From: Butyricicoccus pullicaecorum
GTDB lineage: Bacteria; Bacillota; Clostridia; Oscillospirales; Butyricicoccaceae
Length of the DNA stretch: 64,000 bases
Assembly (NCBI GenBank): GCA_018365995.1
Contig: JAGZIY010000001.1
Coordinates: 201,994-265,993, forward strand
Direction: 5' to 3'
The translations under genes were made by a program, and so were the position numbers. The notes beneath the pieces are model-generated. The model had not been told where the DNA came from, made no database searches, and was given only the letters and a program-made list of their open reading frames with translations. Positions 33,113 through 43,415 of the stretch are shown piece by piece (positions within the stretch are counted from its first letter, which is position 1; every line of letters starts with the position of its first letter).

Positions 33113-33970
33113 TTATCCTTCCAACACGCGCAGATGCTTGAGACTGAGATCCAAAATCGGTGCGGCATAGGTCAGCGCACCACTTGAAACATAGTCAACG
33201 CCCAAATCCACGATTTTTTGGATATTCTCGCGTGTTATATTACCTGAGCACTCGGTCTTTGCCCTTCCGTCAATCACACGGATTGCCTCTGCCATATCCT
33301 CTGGTTTCATATTATCGAGCATGATGATATCTGCGCCTGCCTCCACAGCCTCCCGCACCATATCAAGGGTTTCGGTCTCCACTTCGATTTTTCGGACAAA
33401 AGGTGCATAGGACTTTGCTGCCAAAACAGCCTCCTTGACACCGCCTGCCGCATCGATATGGTTATCCTTGAGCAGCACACCGTCTGAAAGATTGTAACGG
33501 TGATTACCGCCGCCGCCCAGTCTCACTGCATATTTTTCAAAGATACGCATACAAGGTGTTGTCTTTCTGGTATCCAGCAGGGTTGTCCGGCTGCCCTCCA
33601 GCAGCTTGAGTACCGAACGGGTATAGGTTGCGATACCGCTCATTCGCTGTAAGTAATTGAGGGCAGTCCGCTCACCAGAAAGCAGCACACGGACATCGCC
33701 CTTTACCGTTGCCAGATGCTGACCTGCTGTGACCTGTGCCCCCTCCTTTACCAAGTATACCACCTCGGTTTTTGGGTCTAGAAGCTGGAACACCCGTTCA
33801 AAGACAGGCAGTCCTGCCACAATCCCGTCCTGTTTGCAAATCAGTTCCACCTCACCGCACTTCGCCTCAGGCATAACCGCATTGGTTGTCACATCCTCAC
33901 TGTTAATATCCTCTTCTAATGCCAGACGAATATATTTATCTGCCACAAGCTGCATTGTAATAGGGTTCAT
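33113..33970 (-). CDS. nadC: nicotinate-nucleotide pyrophosphorylase (carboxylating)
   Basis: NadC turns quinolinate and PRPP into nicotinate mononucleotide. The protein of about 285 residues shows LALEEDINSEDVTTNAV, LSGERTALNYLQRMSGIAT, LLDTRKTTPCMRIFEKYAV, GGGGNHRYNLSDGVLLKDNH, and SSGALTYAAPILDLSL. The start at 33970 (MNPITM) is fixed by family alignment to other NadC proteins; a longer frame runs into nadB. It is the last gene of nadABC, seven bases after nadB. Confidence 0.95.
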   Translation of the reverse strand: MNPITMQLVADKYIRLALEEDINSEDVTTNAVMPEAKCGEVELICKQDGIVAGLPVFERVFQLLDPKTEVVYLVKEGAQVTAGQHLATVKGDVRVLLSGERTALNYLQRMSGIATYTRSVLKLLEGSRTTLLDTRKTTPCMRIFEKYAVRLGGGGNHRYNLSDGVLLKDNHIDAAGGVKEAVLAAKSYAPFVRKIEVETETLDMVREAVEAGADIIMLDNMKPEDMAEAIRVIDGRAKTECSGNITRENIQKIVDLGVDYVSSGALTYAAPILDLSLKHLRVLEG

Positions 33971-33977
33971 CGTTCTT

Positions 33978-35156
33978 TCATCCTTTCGCTGCTTTTGCAA
34001 TATGATTTGCTGCCCGCTCGGCAAAGACCATGCTTTCAAGCAGACTGTTGCTCGCCAAACGATTTTTCCCGTGGACGCCGTTGCAGCTGGTCTCTCCCAC
34101 GGCATAAAGATGATTCATAGTTGTCTGCGAATTGCTGTCTACATGGACACCACCCATAAAATAATGCTGTGCAGGGACAACGGGAATCGGCTCCTTTGTG
34201 ATATCATAGCCCGCCTTTTTGCAGGTTTCAAAAATATGCGGGAAATGGAAATGAATTTGTTCGTCCGGAACAGCATCAAAGGAAAGCCATACATGCTTTG
34301 TCCCCTCCCTTTCCATCTCCTGAAAAATTGCCTGTGCAACCACATCTCGCGGCAGCAGTTCATCTACAAACCGCTCTCCGCGGCTATTGAGCAAAACCGC
34401 GCCTTCGCCGCGTGCAGACTCAGAAATGAGGAAACGGCGTCCCGCGTGTTCACTGTAAAGCGCAGTTGGGTGAATCTGCACATAATCCAAATGCTCAAGC
34501 GCAACCCCATGCTTTTTTGCAACCTCCAGTGCGTCCCCCGTCAGACATCGAAAATTGGTAGAGTGTGTATACCGTCCACCGATACCACCAGTTGCCAGCA
34601 CTGTGTCCTTTGCGTAGATACGCAAGATATCTCCATCCCTTGTCTTTGCAGTCATTCCTGTGCAGCTTCCATTTTGCTCAAGGATATCCTGCATCGTTGT
34701 GTACTCCATGATTTCCACATTGGGAAGGTTCTGCACGGCTATGCGCAGTTTTGTAGTGATTTCCTCGCCTGTAATATCCTCATGGTAACAAATTCGCGGA
34801 CGGGAATGTGCCCCCTCTCTGGTATACGCCAGAGAGCCATCTGGATTGCGGGCAAACCCAACACCCCATCCAATCAGCTGGTTGATGACGCTGCGGCTGG
34901 AACGAAGCATAATATCCACGCTCTCTCTGCAATTCTCATAATGTCCTGCCCGCATCGTATCCTCAAAGTAATCATCATAGTCAGCATCATCACGCAAAAC
35001 GCAGATTCCGCCCTGTGCCAGCATGGAGTTGCAGTCCTCCAAGCCTTCCTTGCAAATCATCAGGATTTTCTGACGTTTGGGCAGGTGAAGCGCTGTAAAT
35101 AGCCCGCTCACACCACAGCCTGCAATGACGGTATCATAATAACATTCTTTTTCCAT
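33978..35156 (-). CDS. nadB: L-aspartate oxidase, short form
   Basis: NadB oxidises L-aspartate to iminoaspartate with FAD for NAD synthesis. The protein of 392 residues has the dinucleotide fold IAGCGVSGLFTALHL, NSMLAQGGICVL, REGAHSRPRICYHED and HPTALYSEHAGRRFLIS, and ends near GKNRLASNSLLESMVFAERAA. It lacks the C-terminal helical extension of the roughly 540-residue E. coli enzyme, as in other short Firmicutes forms. The start at 35156 avoids a 20-base overlap with nadA; the ribosome site is modest. Confidence 0.93.
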   Translation of the reverse strand: MEKECYYDTVIAGCGVSGLFTALHLPKRQKILMICKEGLEDCNSMLAQGGICVLRDDADYDDYFEDTMRAGHYENCRESVDIMLRSSRSVINQLIGWGVGFARNPDGSLAYTREGAHSRPRICYHEDITGEEITTKLRIAVQNLPNVEIMEYTTMQDILEQNGSCTGMTAKTRDGDILRIYAKDTVLATGGIGGRYTHSTNFRCLTGDALEVAKKHGVALEHLDYVQIHPTALYSEHAGRRFLISESARGEGAVLLNSRGERFVDELLPRDVVAQAIFQEMEREGTKHVWLSFDAVPDEQIHFHFPHIFETCKKAGYDITKEPIPVVPAQHYFMGGVHVDSNSQTTMNHLYAVGETSCNGVHGKNRLASNSLLESMVFAERAANHIAKAAKG

Positions 35157-35175
35157 CCTACTTCGCCTTCTGCCC

Positions 35176-36081
35176 TTATTTTGCCAATTCCAGCATACGC
35201 TCGAGCGGACGCCCTGCCGCAGATGCCACAGCATCGTGTACATGGACTGCATTCTCGCCTGTTTTCAGCACATGTATGATTTTATCCAGTGTGATGGTTT
35301 TCATATCCGGACAAACAGGCGTTGTTTTCGGGAAATAAAAGGTCTTTTCTGGATTCTTTGTTTCCAGTGCATAGCGCACGCCCACCTCGGTCGCAATGAT
35401 AAATTCTGTTTGCTCCTGCGAGGAGGCATACTGGATAATGCCCGTCGTTGAGCCAATAAAATCAGCCATTTGACAGACTTCTGCCGTACATTCCGGATGC
35501 ACCAAAAGCGCTGCATCCGGATGCACTGTTTTCAGTTCCCGCAGCTCATCGGCAGAAATTCGGTCATGAATAGGACAGCAGCCATCTACAACCATAATGT
35601 TCTTTTCCGGCACCTGAGCGGCAACATAGTACCCTAAATTCTGGTCAGGAATAAACAAAATATCATGATTTGGTAAATTCTGAATGACCTTGACTGCATT
35701 GGCAGAGGTCACGCACACGTCCGACCATGTTTTGATTTCCGCCGTCGAATTGATATAGCAAACAACAGCCAAGTTCGGATATTCCCGTCGAAAGCGCTCT
35801 ACCTCCTCTTTCTGCACCATATGTGCCATAGGACAATCCGCATGAAGATCGGGCATTAAAATCTGCTTATTCGGACTTAACAGTTTACCGCTCTCTCCCA
35901 TAAAATTGACACCACAGTAAACAATCACAGGGTTAGAAAGTCCCTGTGCCAGCTTGCTGAGATAAAAGGAATCTCCTACGTAATCTGCAATCTCCTGCAC
36001 CTCTGGTTCGACATAGTAATGCGCCAAAATAACCGCATTCTTTTCTGCCTTCAGCTTTGCGATTTCCTCCTGCTTTTTCAT
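35176..36081 (-). CDS. nadA: quinolinate synthase
   Basis: NadA condenses iminoaspartate with dihydroxyacetone phosphate to quinolinate, using a [4Fe-4S] cluster. The three cluster cysteines are in YCGVNFMGE, HPECTAEV and PVCPDMKT. AILAHYYVEPEVQEIADYVG at the N-terminus is typical. About 301 residues. GAGGAAG precedes the ATG at 36081. It is first in the operon, with a promoter and palindrome upstream. Confidence 0.96.
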   Translation of the reverse strand: MKKQEEIAKLKAEKNAVILAHYYVEPEVQEIADYVGDSFYLSKLAQGLSNPVIVYCGVNFMGESGKLLSPNKQILMPDLHADCPMAHMVQKEEVERFRREYPNLAVVCYINSTAEIKTWSDVCVTSANAVKVIQNLPNHDILFIPDQNLGYYVAAQVPEKNIMVVDGCCPIHDRISADELRELKTVHPDAALLVHPECTAEVCQMADFIGSTTGIIQYASSQEQTEFIIATEVGVRYALETKNPEKTFYFPKTTPVCPDMKTITLDKIIHVLKTGENAVHVHDAVASAAGRPLERMLELAK

Positions 36082-36145
36082 ATCTTCCTCGATTCCCGCA
36101 CAACGCGCACTTATTTTTCTGCAAGCGAAACTTGCGTCTTGGCAC

Positions 36146-36184
36146 AGTATAGCATATATCTGTACACATGACAAGACACATGTG
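36146..36184 (-). promoter_or_regulatory. nadABC promoter with overlapping palindrome
   Basis: TTGTCA (36169-36174) and TATACT (36146-36151) on the minus strand, spacer 17. CACATG (36165-36170) and CATGTG (36179-36184) form an inverted repeat across the -35 box, a likely repressor site. NiaR/YrxA controls nad genes in many Firmicutes, but I cannot confirm the operator type. Confidence 0.6.
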
Positions 36185-36221
36185 CGGCAATTGTAAAAAA
36201 ATCAAAATCAGCAACTTTTAG

Positions 36222-37239
36222 ATGCAGCCTACATCTTTAACCGATTGCCCACACTGTCAACCGATTGGTACAAAATATCTTTCCTGTATAAAAAATTTTT
36301 TCATTCATTCTACTCATCATTTCCCTACAAAAAGACAGTATGTTACAAAAGAAACACTCAAAAATCAATTTTTGGAAAAACATATAATTTACACATACCA
36401 AAATCACTCGCAAGATTAAAATCTAAAAAAACAGAAGTTGACAAAAAATCCCATTATTTTTCCAAAATAACACATAATTTCCAATTATACTGTGTTATTT
36501 ATGAATCCCATACCAGCTGCATACAGCAGATTTCTAGCTTTTATAGAGTGCATAAATTTTAAATTGAAACCTCTAAAAATATAACAAATAATTGATTATT
36601 TTTAATTTCTCCAAGCGTTTGCGAAATCGGTTTATCTGCACTTGGCACATGATTCTACCACCTGAAAAACTCTTGATTTTTTGTGTTATGGTCAATATAA
36701 TAAACCTATGTTCTCTATATGTATTTCATAAAATCAGTGTTTTCCTTAAGCGGCAACATCATTCACCTCATACTGCCGTCTTAATTTTCTGAAAACAAAA
36801 AAGCTTGAGCAGGGAGGGGTATTTTTACAAATGAAACCATCATAGCCGGCAGCGCATGGTCATCGAGCAATGCAGAACCAACAAAAAAATTCATGAAGTA
36901 CTTTTATGAATATAGCAAACAAAAAACAATCCCGCTTCACAAATCATGAGGATTGTACGATGACCAGATGTGAGCCATTAGTATATATCCAGCAATGATC
37001 CAAACTGTAAAATACCCAATACGCAAAACATCTGACTGTTCAGTGTAGTATGCAACGGTTTGGCGACTGTGTTTCTCAAATGTGCTGGGTTGGTTTCTGA
37101 TATCTCGGAGCTGCCGGATGCCTTTCCTTATTGAAAAGGCACTATTTATCTGCGGAATAAGACGACCCCCATCGTCGGTCTAAGTCTCCGCATCGGATGA
37201 TCTGAAGTCACCTGCATCTACAACACTTGCCTTATTATA
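36222..37239. other. AT-rich 1-kb region with no supported gene
   Basis: This stretch is markedly richer in A and T than the genes around it, full of short frames without ribosome sites or recognisable motifs. It separates nadA from the broken chemoreceptor gene. It may be the decayed 5' half of that gene plus insertion scars, but no clear similarity to the N-terminus of the intact receptor can be read. Confidence 0.5.
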
Positions 37240-38377
37240 ATGCAGGAGTATTCTTTGGAATCTAAAATGATGACTGTTCCATTGCTGGAAATTGAGAATG
37301 CTGCCCACTCGCTTTCTATCGGCAATTTCGATGCCAAAATCACCTATGAAAGCAAAGATGAAATGGGTAATACCTCTAAAAGTATGCAGGAGAGTTTTGT
37401 TGCTCTAAAAACGATCATCCGAGATATCAAATCCGTTCTGGAAGCTCTGAGTAACGGAAATTTGTCTGTCGAAACATCTGTGGTTTTCCCCGGAGAGATC
37501 CATGAGATCCAAGACTCGATTCAAAAGCTGATTCAAAAGTTGAATCTGTCTTTTCAAGAAATCAAAGACTCTGCATATCAAATCAATGCAGAAGCAGAAC
37601 TGGTTTCGAACGGTGCACAATCTCTGGCACAGGGTGCTACCGAACAAGCCAGCAGCATCGAAGAACTGGCAGCCTCCATTTCAGAAATTTCCAATCAGGT
37701 ACAGTCGAATTCGGATAACGCACAAAAAGCGAATCTGCTTGCAGTGGACGTAGGCGAAATGGCACAGGCAGCCTTAACGGATATGCACGAAATGATCGCT
37801 GCAATGAATGAAATTTCCACTGCGTCCGAAAGCATCGGAAAAATTATCAAAGTTATTGATGATATTGCGTTCCAAACCAACATTCTAGCACTGAACGCAG
37901 CTGTCGAAGCTGCAAGGGCAGGTGCTGCCGGAAAGGGATTTGCTGCGGAATCTGGCAGGAAAATCTGCAAATGCAGCAAAGGATACAACCGCACTGATTG
38001 ACAGTTCCATGAATACAGTTTCTCATGGTGCGGACATTGTCAACAAGGTCAATATTACATTTGAAGCACTGAGCAAGAAAATCATTGAAGTTGTTTCCAC
38101 AATCAATATGATTTCCAACGCATCCACAGAGCAGACTACAAACATTCAGCAAATTACAATTGGTGTTGACCAGATTTCTGCTGTTGTACAGACCAATTCT
38201 GCCACCAGCGAGGAAAGTGCTGCTGCCAGTGAGGAACTCGCTGCACAGGCTAATACACTGGATCATCTGGTCGCACAGTTCCAGCTAGCGGGACAGCCTG
38301 CTTCCCATCAGCAAGAGCAGCCATCACTTCCCGAGGCACATAACCAAAATTCCTATCTGAATGAAAGTAAATATTAA
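37240..38377 (+). pseudogene. broken methyl-accepting chemotaxis protein gene
   Basis: The frame starts abruptly at the HAMP domain (VPLLEIENAAHSLSIGNFDAK), matching the intact receptor at 45009-46772 after its second membrane helix, so the sensor domain and both helices are missing. The signalling domain then runs to AAVEAARAGAAGKGFA, where comparison with the intact gene shows that a 17-base piece coding VVADEV is lost. This shifts the frame; the rest (NLAGKSANAAKDTTALIDSS to the end) continues in another frame from about 37945. It cannot make a working receptor. Confidence 0.88.
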
Positions 38378-38393
38378 CCAAATCAAACTATTT

Positions 38394-38428
38394 TGGGCGC
38401 AAGTGACTCGTCACCTGCGCCCAATTTT
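38394..38428 (+). terminator. terminator after the broken receptor gene
   Basis: TGGGCGCA (38394-38401) pairs with TGCGCCCA (38416-38423), with an inner GTGAC/GTCAC, then ATTTTG. It may also serve the minus-strand permease gene ending at 38483. Confidence 0.75.
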
Positions 38429-38482
38429 GATACGCTTTTTCAGAAAAATAGAAACGCAAGCAAACGAAGTGATTTCTCCTGA

Positions 38483-40804
38483 TTATAATTCGTTGATGGT
38501 TTCTGTGATTGGTATGCTGCAAAGGCGCTTTGCCGGAGCAAGTGCCACAGCAAGTGCGTTGATAACCAGCAGCAGTAAGATTCCGCCAATCACCGCGGAC
38601 GGGATTTGCCATGCAGTTCCCCAATAATTGTGAATCATTTGAGTATACAGGAAATAATGCAGCGGCAGTCCAAAGGCACAGCCTGCGACCAACCCCAGTA
38701 TGGTATAGGTGGCAGATTCCATCAAAATCATTTTTTGAATCCCCATACAATCCATTCCCACCGCACGCATGGCTCCATATTGTCTGGTTCTTGCGGATAC
38801 GCTCATAGAAATGCTGTTGAACGAATGAATCAGGGTAATCAAAGTAATCACAGCAAGAAATCCATAAACAAACAGGCAAAACATCATGTATGTATTTTGT
38901 GCATCTTTATTTTGTTCTACTCTATCGTAAAATCCGTACTGTCCGCCTGCCAGTGCATGAAGTGTATCAATATCCCGCTCGGTTGCGGTATTGGACAGCT
39001 GGACATCAAGCACCGCATAGCCATTCTTTCCAGTAAGTGTTCTAAATGTTTTCTCCGAGCAAATCACGGTTGGCTGATCTGATGTGTCAAATGGACTGTC
39101 TTGCAAGATGCCAGCCACTGTAAGCTCTGCCTGTCCCAGCGAAATCGTATCCCCAACCTGCATAGAGTTGCTCTTATCAAACACCGTCAGTACGCCGCTT
39201 CCTTCCATGACAGTGGATAGATCTCCCGCAAGTAAATCCTGTTCTGCCCATCGAAATTGCTGATTTTCATAAGAAATCAAGTCGATTTGTCCCGATTTTC
39301 CCTCATATTCTGCCGGAAGCCTTTGATACATCCGACCAAACGCCCGCTCTACATACGGGAGACTTTCCACTTTGTCAGCAAAGCTTTTTTCGATGCTGCA
39401 AAGATGATTCGGACTGCTGTAAAATACATCTGTCGCCCATGGTTTGAGAGGATTGAGCGCCATATTCACCCATTGCACCAAAACAGAAAAACTCAAAATC
39501 ATCACGATACTCAGCGCAAAAGAGCCAGTCATAAGCAGCAGGTTTTTGGGAGAGTCTACGGCATGATGGATTCCCAACACGGTCTCTATTTTCAAAAAAC
39601 TCTTTTTGATTGGGTGACAGTGATTTCTGTTTTGGGAAAAATTTCCACTGACTGCCGTAACCGGAGAAACCGCCGCTGCCCGCCTTGCCGGAGAAATCGA
39701 AGATAACAGTACGGTCAAAACACCAACAACAATTCCGCTGACGATTCCAACACCGCTGATTTCAAACAACGGGATCTGCACAAATTCGCTGCCTGCATAA
39801 GAGCGGAGCAGCGCACAAAGCACCCAAGTTCCCACCACTCCAATCATCACGCCGATTGGGACCGCTGTTGTACACCAATACAAGGCTTCCCATCTGACGA
39901 TGCGCATAATTTGCGCCCGACTTGCTCCAATGCACCGAAGCATACCAAAAAATTGCGTCCGTTCCGCAGTCCTGCTGTTTAGACTTCCAGCAATCATAAA
40001 GACCCCAGCCATCAATACCAACACAAACAGAATCATTGCAACAAGATACATTCCCATCATGTAAGAATCACTGCTGAATCCTGTCAGTCCCAGCAAAGCC
40101 GCGTTTTCAGAAACTGCTTCCTCAGCAAGCCCGTAGGACTGCCGCAGTTCTGCAATTGCCCTGCGAATATTGGTATTCTCTGCAAAACGAACAAAGCAGA
40201 CCGGCGCAAGCGCACTGCCTTGCGCCTCCGCAAGCGCTCGAAAAGCGTCCCAGTTCAAAAAAGCTCCCACAACATCAGCATCTGAGGTTATGGTCACATC
40301 CCCTCCAAAGCCTGAAATTGTATAAGTAAATGCTCCGACCGATGTGTGCAGCGTAACCGCATCTCCAACCTCCACAGAAAGCAGTTTTTTTGCACGGTTG
40401 GAAAGTAAAATCTCGTTCTCATTTTCAGGGTAGTGTCCTTCGGTCAAATCATCATAAATATCCGTGAGTATGACAGCATCACCACCTGCAATGACGCAGA
40501 TTTTTCCACCAATCGTATAGTCCTCGGATAAATCAAAATTCAGTCCATCATAATGAGAAAAAGCCATCACGTCTGCTCTCTGGGCAATTTGCTCGATTTG
40601 CTGCTCTGATGGTTCCTTGAGCATAACATGCCAACTGCCGTGTTTTTCAATCATTCGCAGCGTTTCCATACGAATCGCCATATCTGCCATGCTGAAAATC
40701 ATAGTCACCAGCAGAACGGAAATCGTGATACACAAAATGGTCATTCGGTTTTGCCGCTTGCGTACCTTTGCCGAAATTGGAATCAGGCTTAAATAGCTTT
40801 TCAT
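38483..40804 (-). CDS. ABC transporter permease with two FtsX domains
   Basis: A 773-residue membrane protein. One N-terminal helix (MTILCITISVLLVTMIFSMAD), a large external domain, then two FtsX three-helix units (about residues 250-380 and 660-765; LVAMILFVLVLMAGVFMIAG, FVYGFLAVITLITLIH). It should form the membrane part of a peptide- or lipid-handling exporter. The start at 40804 overlaps the ATPase stop as ATGA, with GGGAGG eight bases upstream, giving coupled translation. The linked two-component system suggests induction by an antimicrobial peptide or envelope stress, which is inference. Confidence 0.88.
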   Translation of the reverse strand: MKSYLSLIPISAKVRKRQNRMTILCITISVLLVTMIFSMADMAIRMETLRMIEKHGSWHVMLKEPSEQQIEQIAQRADVMAFSHYDGLNFDLSEDYTIGGKICVIAGGDAVILTDIYDDLTEGHYPENENEILLSNRAKKLLSVEVGDAVTLHTSVGAFTYTISGFGGDVTITSDADVVGAFLNWDAFRALAEAQGSALAPVCFVRFAENTNIRRAIAELRQSYGLAEEAVSENAALLGLTGFSSDSYMMGMYLVAMILFVLVLMAGVFMIAGSLNSRTAERTQFFGMLRCIGASRAQIMRIVRWEALYWCTTAVPIGVMIGVVGTWVLCALLRSYAGSEFVQIPLFEISGVGIVSGIVVGVLTVLLSSISPARRAAAVSPVTAVSGNFSQNRNHCHPIKKSFLKIETVLGIHHAVDSPKNLLLMTGSFALSIVMILSFSVLVQWVNMALNPLKPWATDVFYSSPNHLCSIEKSFADKVESLPYVERAFGRMYQRLPAEYEGKSGQIDLISYENQQFRWAEQDLLAGDLSTVMEGSGVLTVFDKSNSMQVGDTISLGQAELTVAGILQDSPFDTSDQPTVICSEKTFRTLTGKNGYAVLDVQLSNTATERDIDTLHALAGGQYGFYDRVEQNKDAQNTYMMFCLFVYGFLAVITLITLIHSFNSISMSVSARTRQYGAMRAVGMDCMGIQKMILMESATYTILGLVAGCAFGLPLHYFLYTQMIHNYWGTAWQIPSAVIGGILLLLVINALAVALAPAKRLCSIPITETINEL

Positions 40805-41484
40805 TCCCGACACCTCCCAAAATCGGTCACTACTCCATCTGAAACCTGCAATATCCGGTCTGCCATACTGGCAATGCTCTGATTGTGGGTAATCATCAAA
40901 ATTGTCTGCTCATAAAGCTGAGATGCCTTTTTTAAAAGTGCAATGACTTCATCGCTGTTTTGTGTGTCCAAATTACCCGTCGGTTCATCTGCTAAAATCA
41001 GCATCGGGTGCATAATCAATGCTCTGCCGATTGCCACTCTCTGCTGCTGACCGCCGGAAAGCTGACAGGGCAAATGGTGACGTCGTTCCTGCAAACGCAA
41101 AACCGTCAGCAGTTCCTCCAGATAAGCCGGATCCGGCTTCTGATAATCCAGTAAAAGTGGAAATATGATATTCTGCTCCACATTCAATTCTGGAACAAGG
41201 TTATATGCCTGAAAGATAAACCCAATATTGCGCCGTCTGAAAATCGTCAGTTCCCTGTCATTCATCTGAAAGGTATCTGTGCCGTCAATCAGAACTTTTC
41301 CGGCGGTCGGTGTATCCAATGCACCAATCATATTCAGCAGTGTACTCTTACCCGAGCCAGATGCGCCCACAACGGCAACAAATTCCCCCTTAGGAACGGA
41401 AAAACTAGCGTTTTTCAACGCATGTACGGCAATTTCTCCCTTTCCATAAGTTTTGCTGATATTCTGCACTTCCAATAAATTCAT
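40801..41484 (-). CDS. ABC transporter ATP-binding protein, LolD/MacB type
   Basis: About 227 residues with Walker A GASGSGKSTLLN, Q-loop FIFQAYNLVPELN, signature LSGGQQQRVAIGRAL, Walker B LILADEPTGNLD and the H-loop ITHN. These features match the MacB/LolD/SalX family that energises FtsX-type permeases. The start at 41484 has GGAG nine bases upstream. The permease follows directly. Confidence 0.93.
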   Translation of the reverse strand: MNLLEVQNISKTYGKGEIAVHALKNASFSVPKGEFVAVVGASGSGKSTLLNMIGALDTPTAGKVLIDGTDTFQMNDRELTIFRRRNIGFIFQAYNLVPELNVEQNIIFPLLLDYQKPDPAYLEELLTVLRLQERRHHLPCQLSGGQQQRVAIGRALIMHPMLILADEPTGNLDTQNSDEVIALLKKASQLYEQTILMITHNQSIASMADRILQVSDGVVTDFGRCRE

Positions 41485-41633
41485 TTTCTCATTCTCCTTC
41501 TGAAAGGTTTCATTGGCTCCCAACGCTTGGCATCGCTGCCTTGATACAAAAGCCAGTCAAATATGTTTAAACCTGCGCCTCCTTTTCTAATCCAAGAATA
41601 GCACAAATTTCCTACTGCCATATGAATGTAACC

Positions 41634-42671
41634 TTACAGTTTTGTAGGATTCAGAAAATGAATCGTAAAGGTGCTTCCCGCTCCCAGAGTGCTTTCCACT
41701 GTGATATTACCGCCATGCGCTTCTATAATCGCTTTTGCAAGCGGCAGCCCCAAACCAATGCCCTGCGTATCTGCGGAAAAGCGACTGCGGTAAAAGCGCT
41801 TAAAAATATGATAAATATCTTCGGCATGGATTCCTTCTCCGTTGTCCTGTATGAAAATGCGGACTCCAGAGGGAAACTCTTTCCACTGAATTGTAACTTG
41901 GTCTCCCGCCGCAGTGTGGTCCAGCGCATTTTTTACAAGATTGCTCAATGCCTCTGTCATCCAGTCTCTGTCGCAAAAGAGAGTTATGCTGTCTAAGCCA
42001 GACAAAGCAATCCTCTTATGCTCCTGCTTTGCGCGGAATGTAAAATGCAGCTCTATGTCTCTCATCATATCCGCAATATTGACAGAACCTCTTTCCATTG
42101 TCATGGTACCAGCGTCCAGCCTTGTGATTTTCAGCAAATTTTTGACAAGGGTTTCCATTCTGTCCAATTCCTGTTCGGAAAGCGACACAAATTCTTTTAC
42201 AGCCGGAAGCGCTTCTGCCTCCTGCTGCAATAGCCCATTATAGATATTCAAGGCTGCAAGGGGCGTTTTTAATTGATGTGATATGTCAGATATCGTATCC
42301 TTCAAAAAGTCTTTGCTGCGCTGTTCATTTTCGGCATGGGCATTCAGGACAGCTGCCAGTGTATTGACCGCATGAAACAACTGATACAGTTCTCCTTCAT
42401 AGTTGCAGGCAATCCGCACATCTACATTTCCGGCAAGATAGGCATGAATTTGTGAAATTGCACCCTCCATGATTTTGTGCTGCTTGTAAAAATAGAAAAA
42501 GCAAGCCGCAATCAACGCTGCAAAGGTCATGACAGAGCCAGCCAGCAGCGCAGGCATCACTTGCCGAAAGGCAAACCAGACAACAACCTGTCCCCAAATA
42601 ATATGAAACAAAAACAAACCGGAAATCATCAGGAGCAAATTCCGATTTTCTTTGTTCGTTAATAGCTTCAT
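41634..42671 (-). CDS. sensor histidine kinase
   Basis: A 345-residue kinase with two N-terminal membrane helices and almost no external loop (LLLMISGLFLFHIIWGQVVV, LLAGSVMTFAALIAACFFYF), a HAMP-like linker, a HisKA domain with DISHQLKTPLAALN, and an HATPase (NLVKNALDHT, DNGEGI, GIGLGLPLAKAI). The short external loop is like intramembrane-sensing kinases that detect bacitracin-type stress through a partner transporter. It lies between the transporter and its response regulator. Confidence 0.92.
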   Translation of the reverse strand: MKLLTNKENRNLLLMISGLFLFHIIWGQVVVWFAFRQVMPALLAGSVMTFAALIAACFFYFYKQHKIMEGAISQIHAYLAGNVDVRIACNYEGELYQLFHAVNTLAAVLNAHAENEQRSKDFLKDTISDISHQLKTPLAALNIYNGLLQQEAEALPAVKEFVSLSEQELDRMETLVKNLLKITRLDAGTMTMERGSVNIADMMRDIELHFTFRAKQEHKRIALSGLDSITLFCDRDWMTEALSNLVKNALDHTAAGDQVTIQWKEFPSGVRIFIQDNGEGIHAEDIYHIFKRFYRSRFSADTQGIGLGLPLAKAIIEAHGGNITVESTLGAGSTFTIHFLNPTKL

Positions 42672-42680
42672 GATTTCACC

Positions 42681-43367
42681 TCAGCAAATCACATTCCATT
42701 TATATCCCATACGGCGAACCGTCACGATCATCTGCGGCTCACTGGGGTTTTCCTCAATTTTCATACGAAGCCTGCGGACATATACTGTAAGTGTGTTATC
42801 ATCTGCATAGTTGTTTTCGCTGTCCCATAATTTTTCTAAAATTTTCTCTTTGGACAAGACAACATCTGGATTCTGCATAAACAGACTAAGCAATTTATAT
42901 TCTCCTGCCGTCAAATCCAAAAGCTTTCCACCTTGAAAAACCTGATTTTTTAACAACAAAATTTTAATTCCATTCGAAGATAATTCCTCTTGTTTCCCAC
43001 TGAAATTCTGAACGCGCCGCAGCAGGGCATGGATTCTCGACATCAGCACCGCAAGCTTGAAAGGCTTTGTAATATAATCATCACCTCCCATATCCAAACC
43101 CATAATGATATTGATTTCTTCGTCAGAGGCAGTCAGAAAGATGATTGGCACTTTGGATGTCTGGCGCACCTTTTTACAAAACGCAAATCCAGAGCCATCT
43201 GGAAGTGATACGTCCAAAATCAATAAATCATATACGTCGGTGCTCCACGATTCTTCTGCCTGTTGAACCGTGCGGGCAACCTTCAAATCATGGTTCTCCC
43301 TCTGAAAGGCAAAGGTCAAGCCATTGATTAGGCTGAGATCGTCCTCAAGCAATAATATTTTACTCAT
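42681..43367 (-). CDS. OmpR/PhoB-family response regulator
   Basis: A 228-residue regulator: receiver with LLEDDLSL, phosphoacceptor Asp52 in LLILDVSLPDG, Lys in DYITKPFK; then a winged-helix Trans_reg_C domain (LTAGEYKLLSLFMQNPD, LTVYVRRLRMKIEENP, RRMGYKWNV). It starts the two-component/ABC cluster and probably activates the transporter genes downstream. Intact, unlike the paralogue at 54676-55364. Confidence 0.94.
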   Translation of the reverse strand: MSKILLLEDDLSLINGLTFAFQRENHDLKVARTVQQAEESWSTDVYDLLILDVSLPDGSGFAFCKKVRQTSKVPIIFLTASDEEINIIMGLDMGGDDYITKPFKLAVLMSRIHALLRRVQNFSGKQEELSSNGIKILLLKNQVFQGGKLLDLTAGEYKLLSLFMQNPDVVLSKEKILEKLWDSENNYADDNTLTVYVRRLRMKIEENPSEPQMIVTVRRMGYKWNVIC

Positions 43368-43415
43368 CGTTTTATTTCTCTCCTTGCTCTAGCGTCCATT
43401 GATGCCAGCATAATA

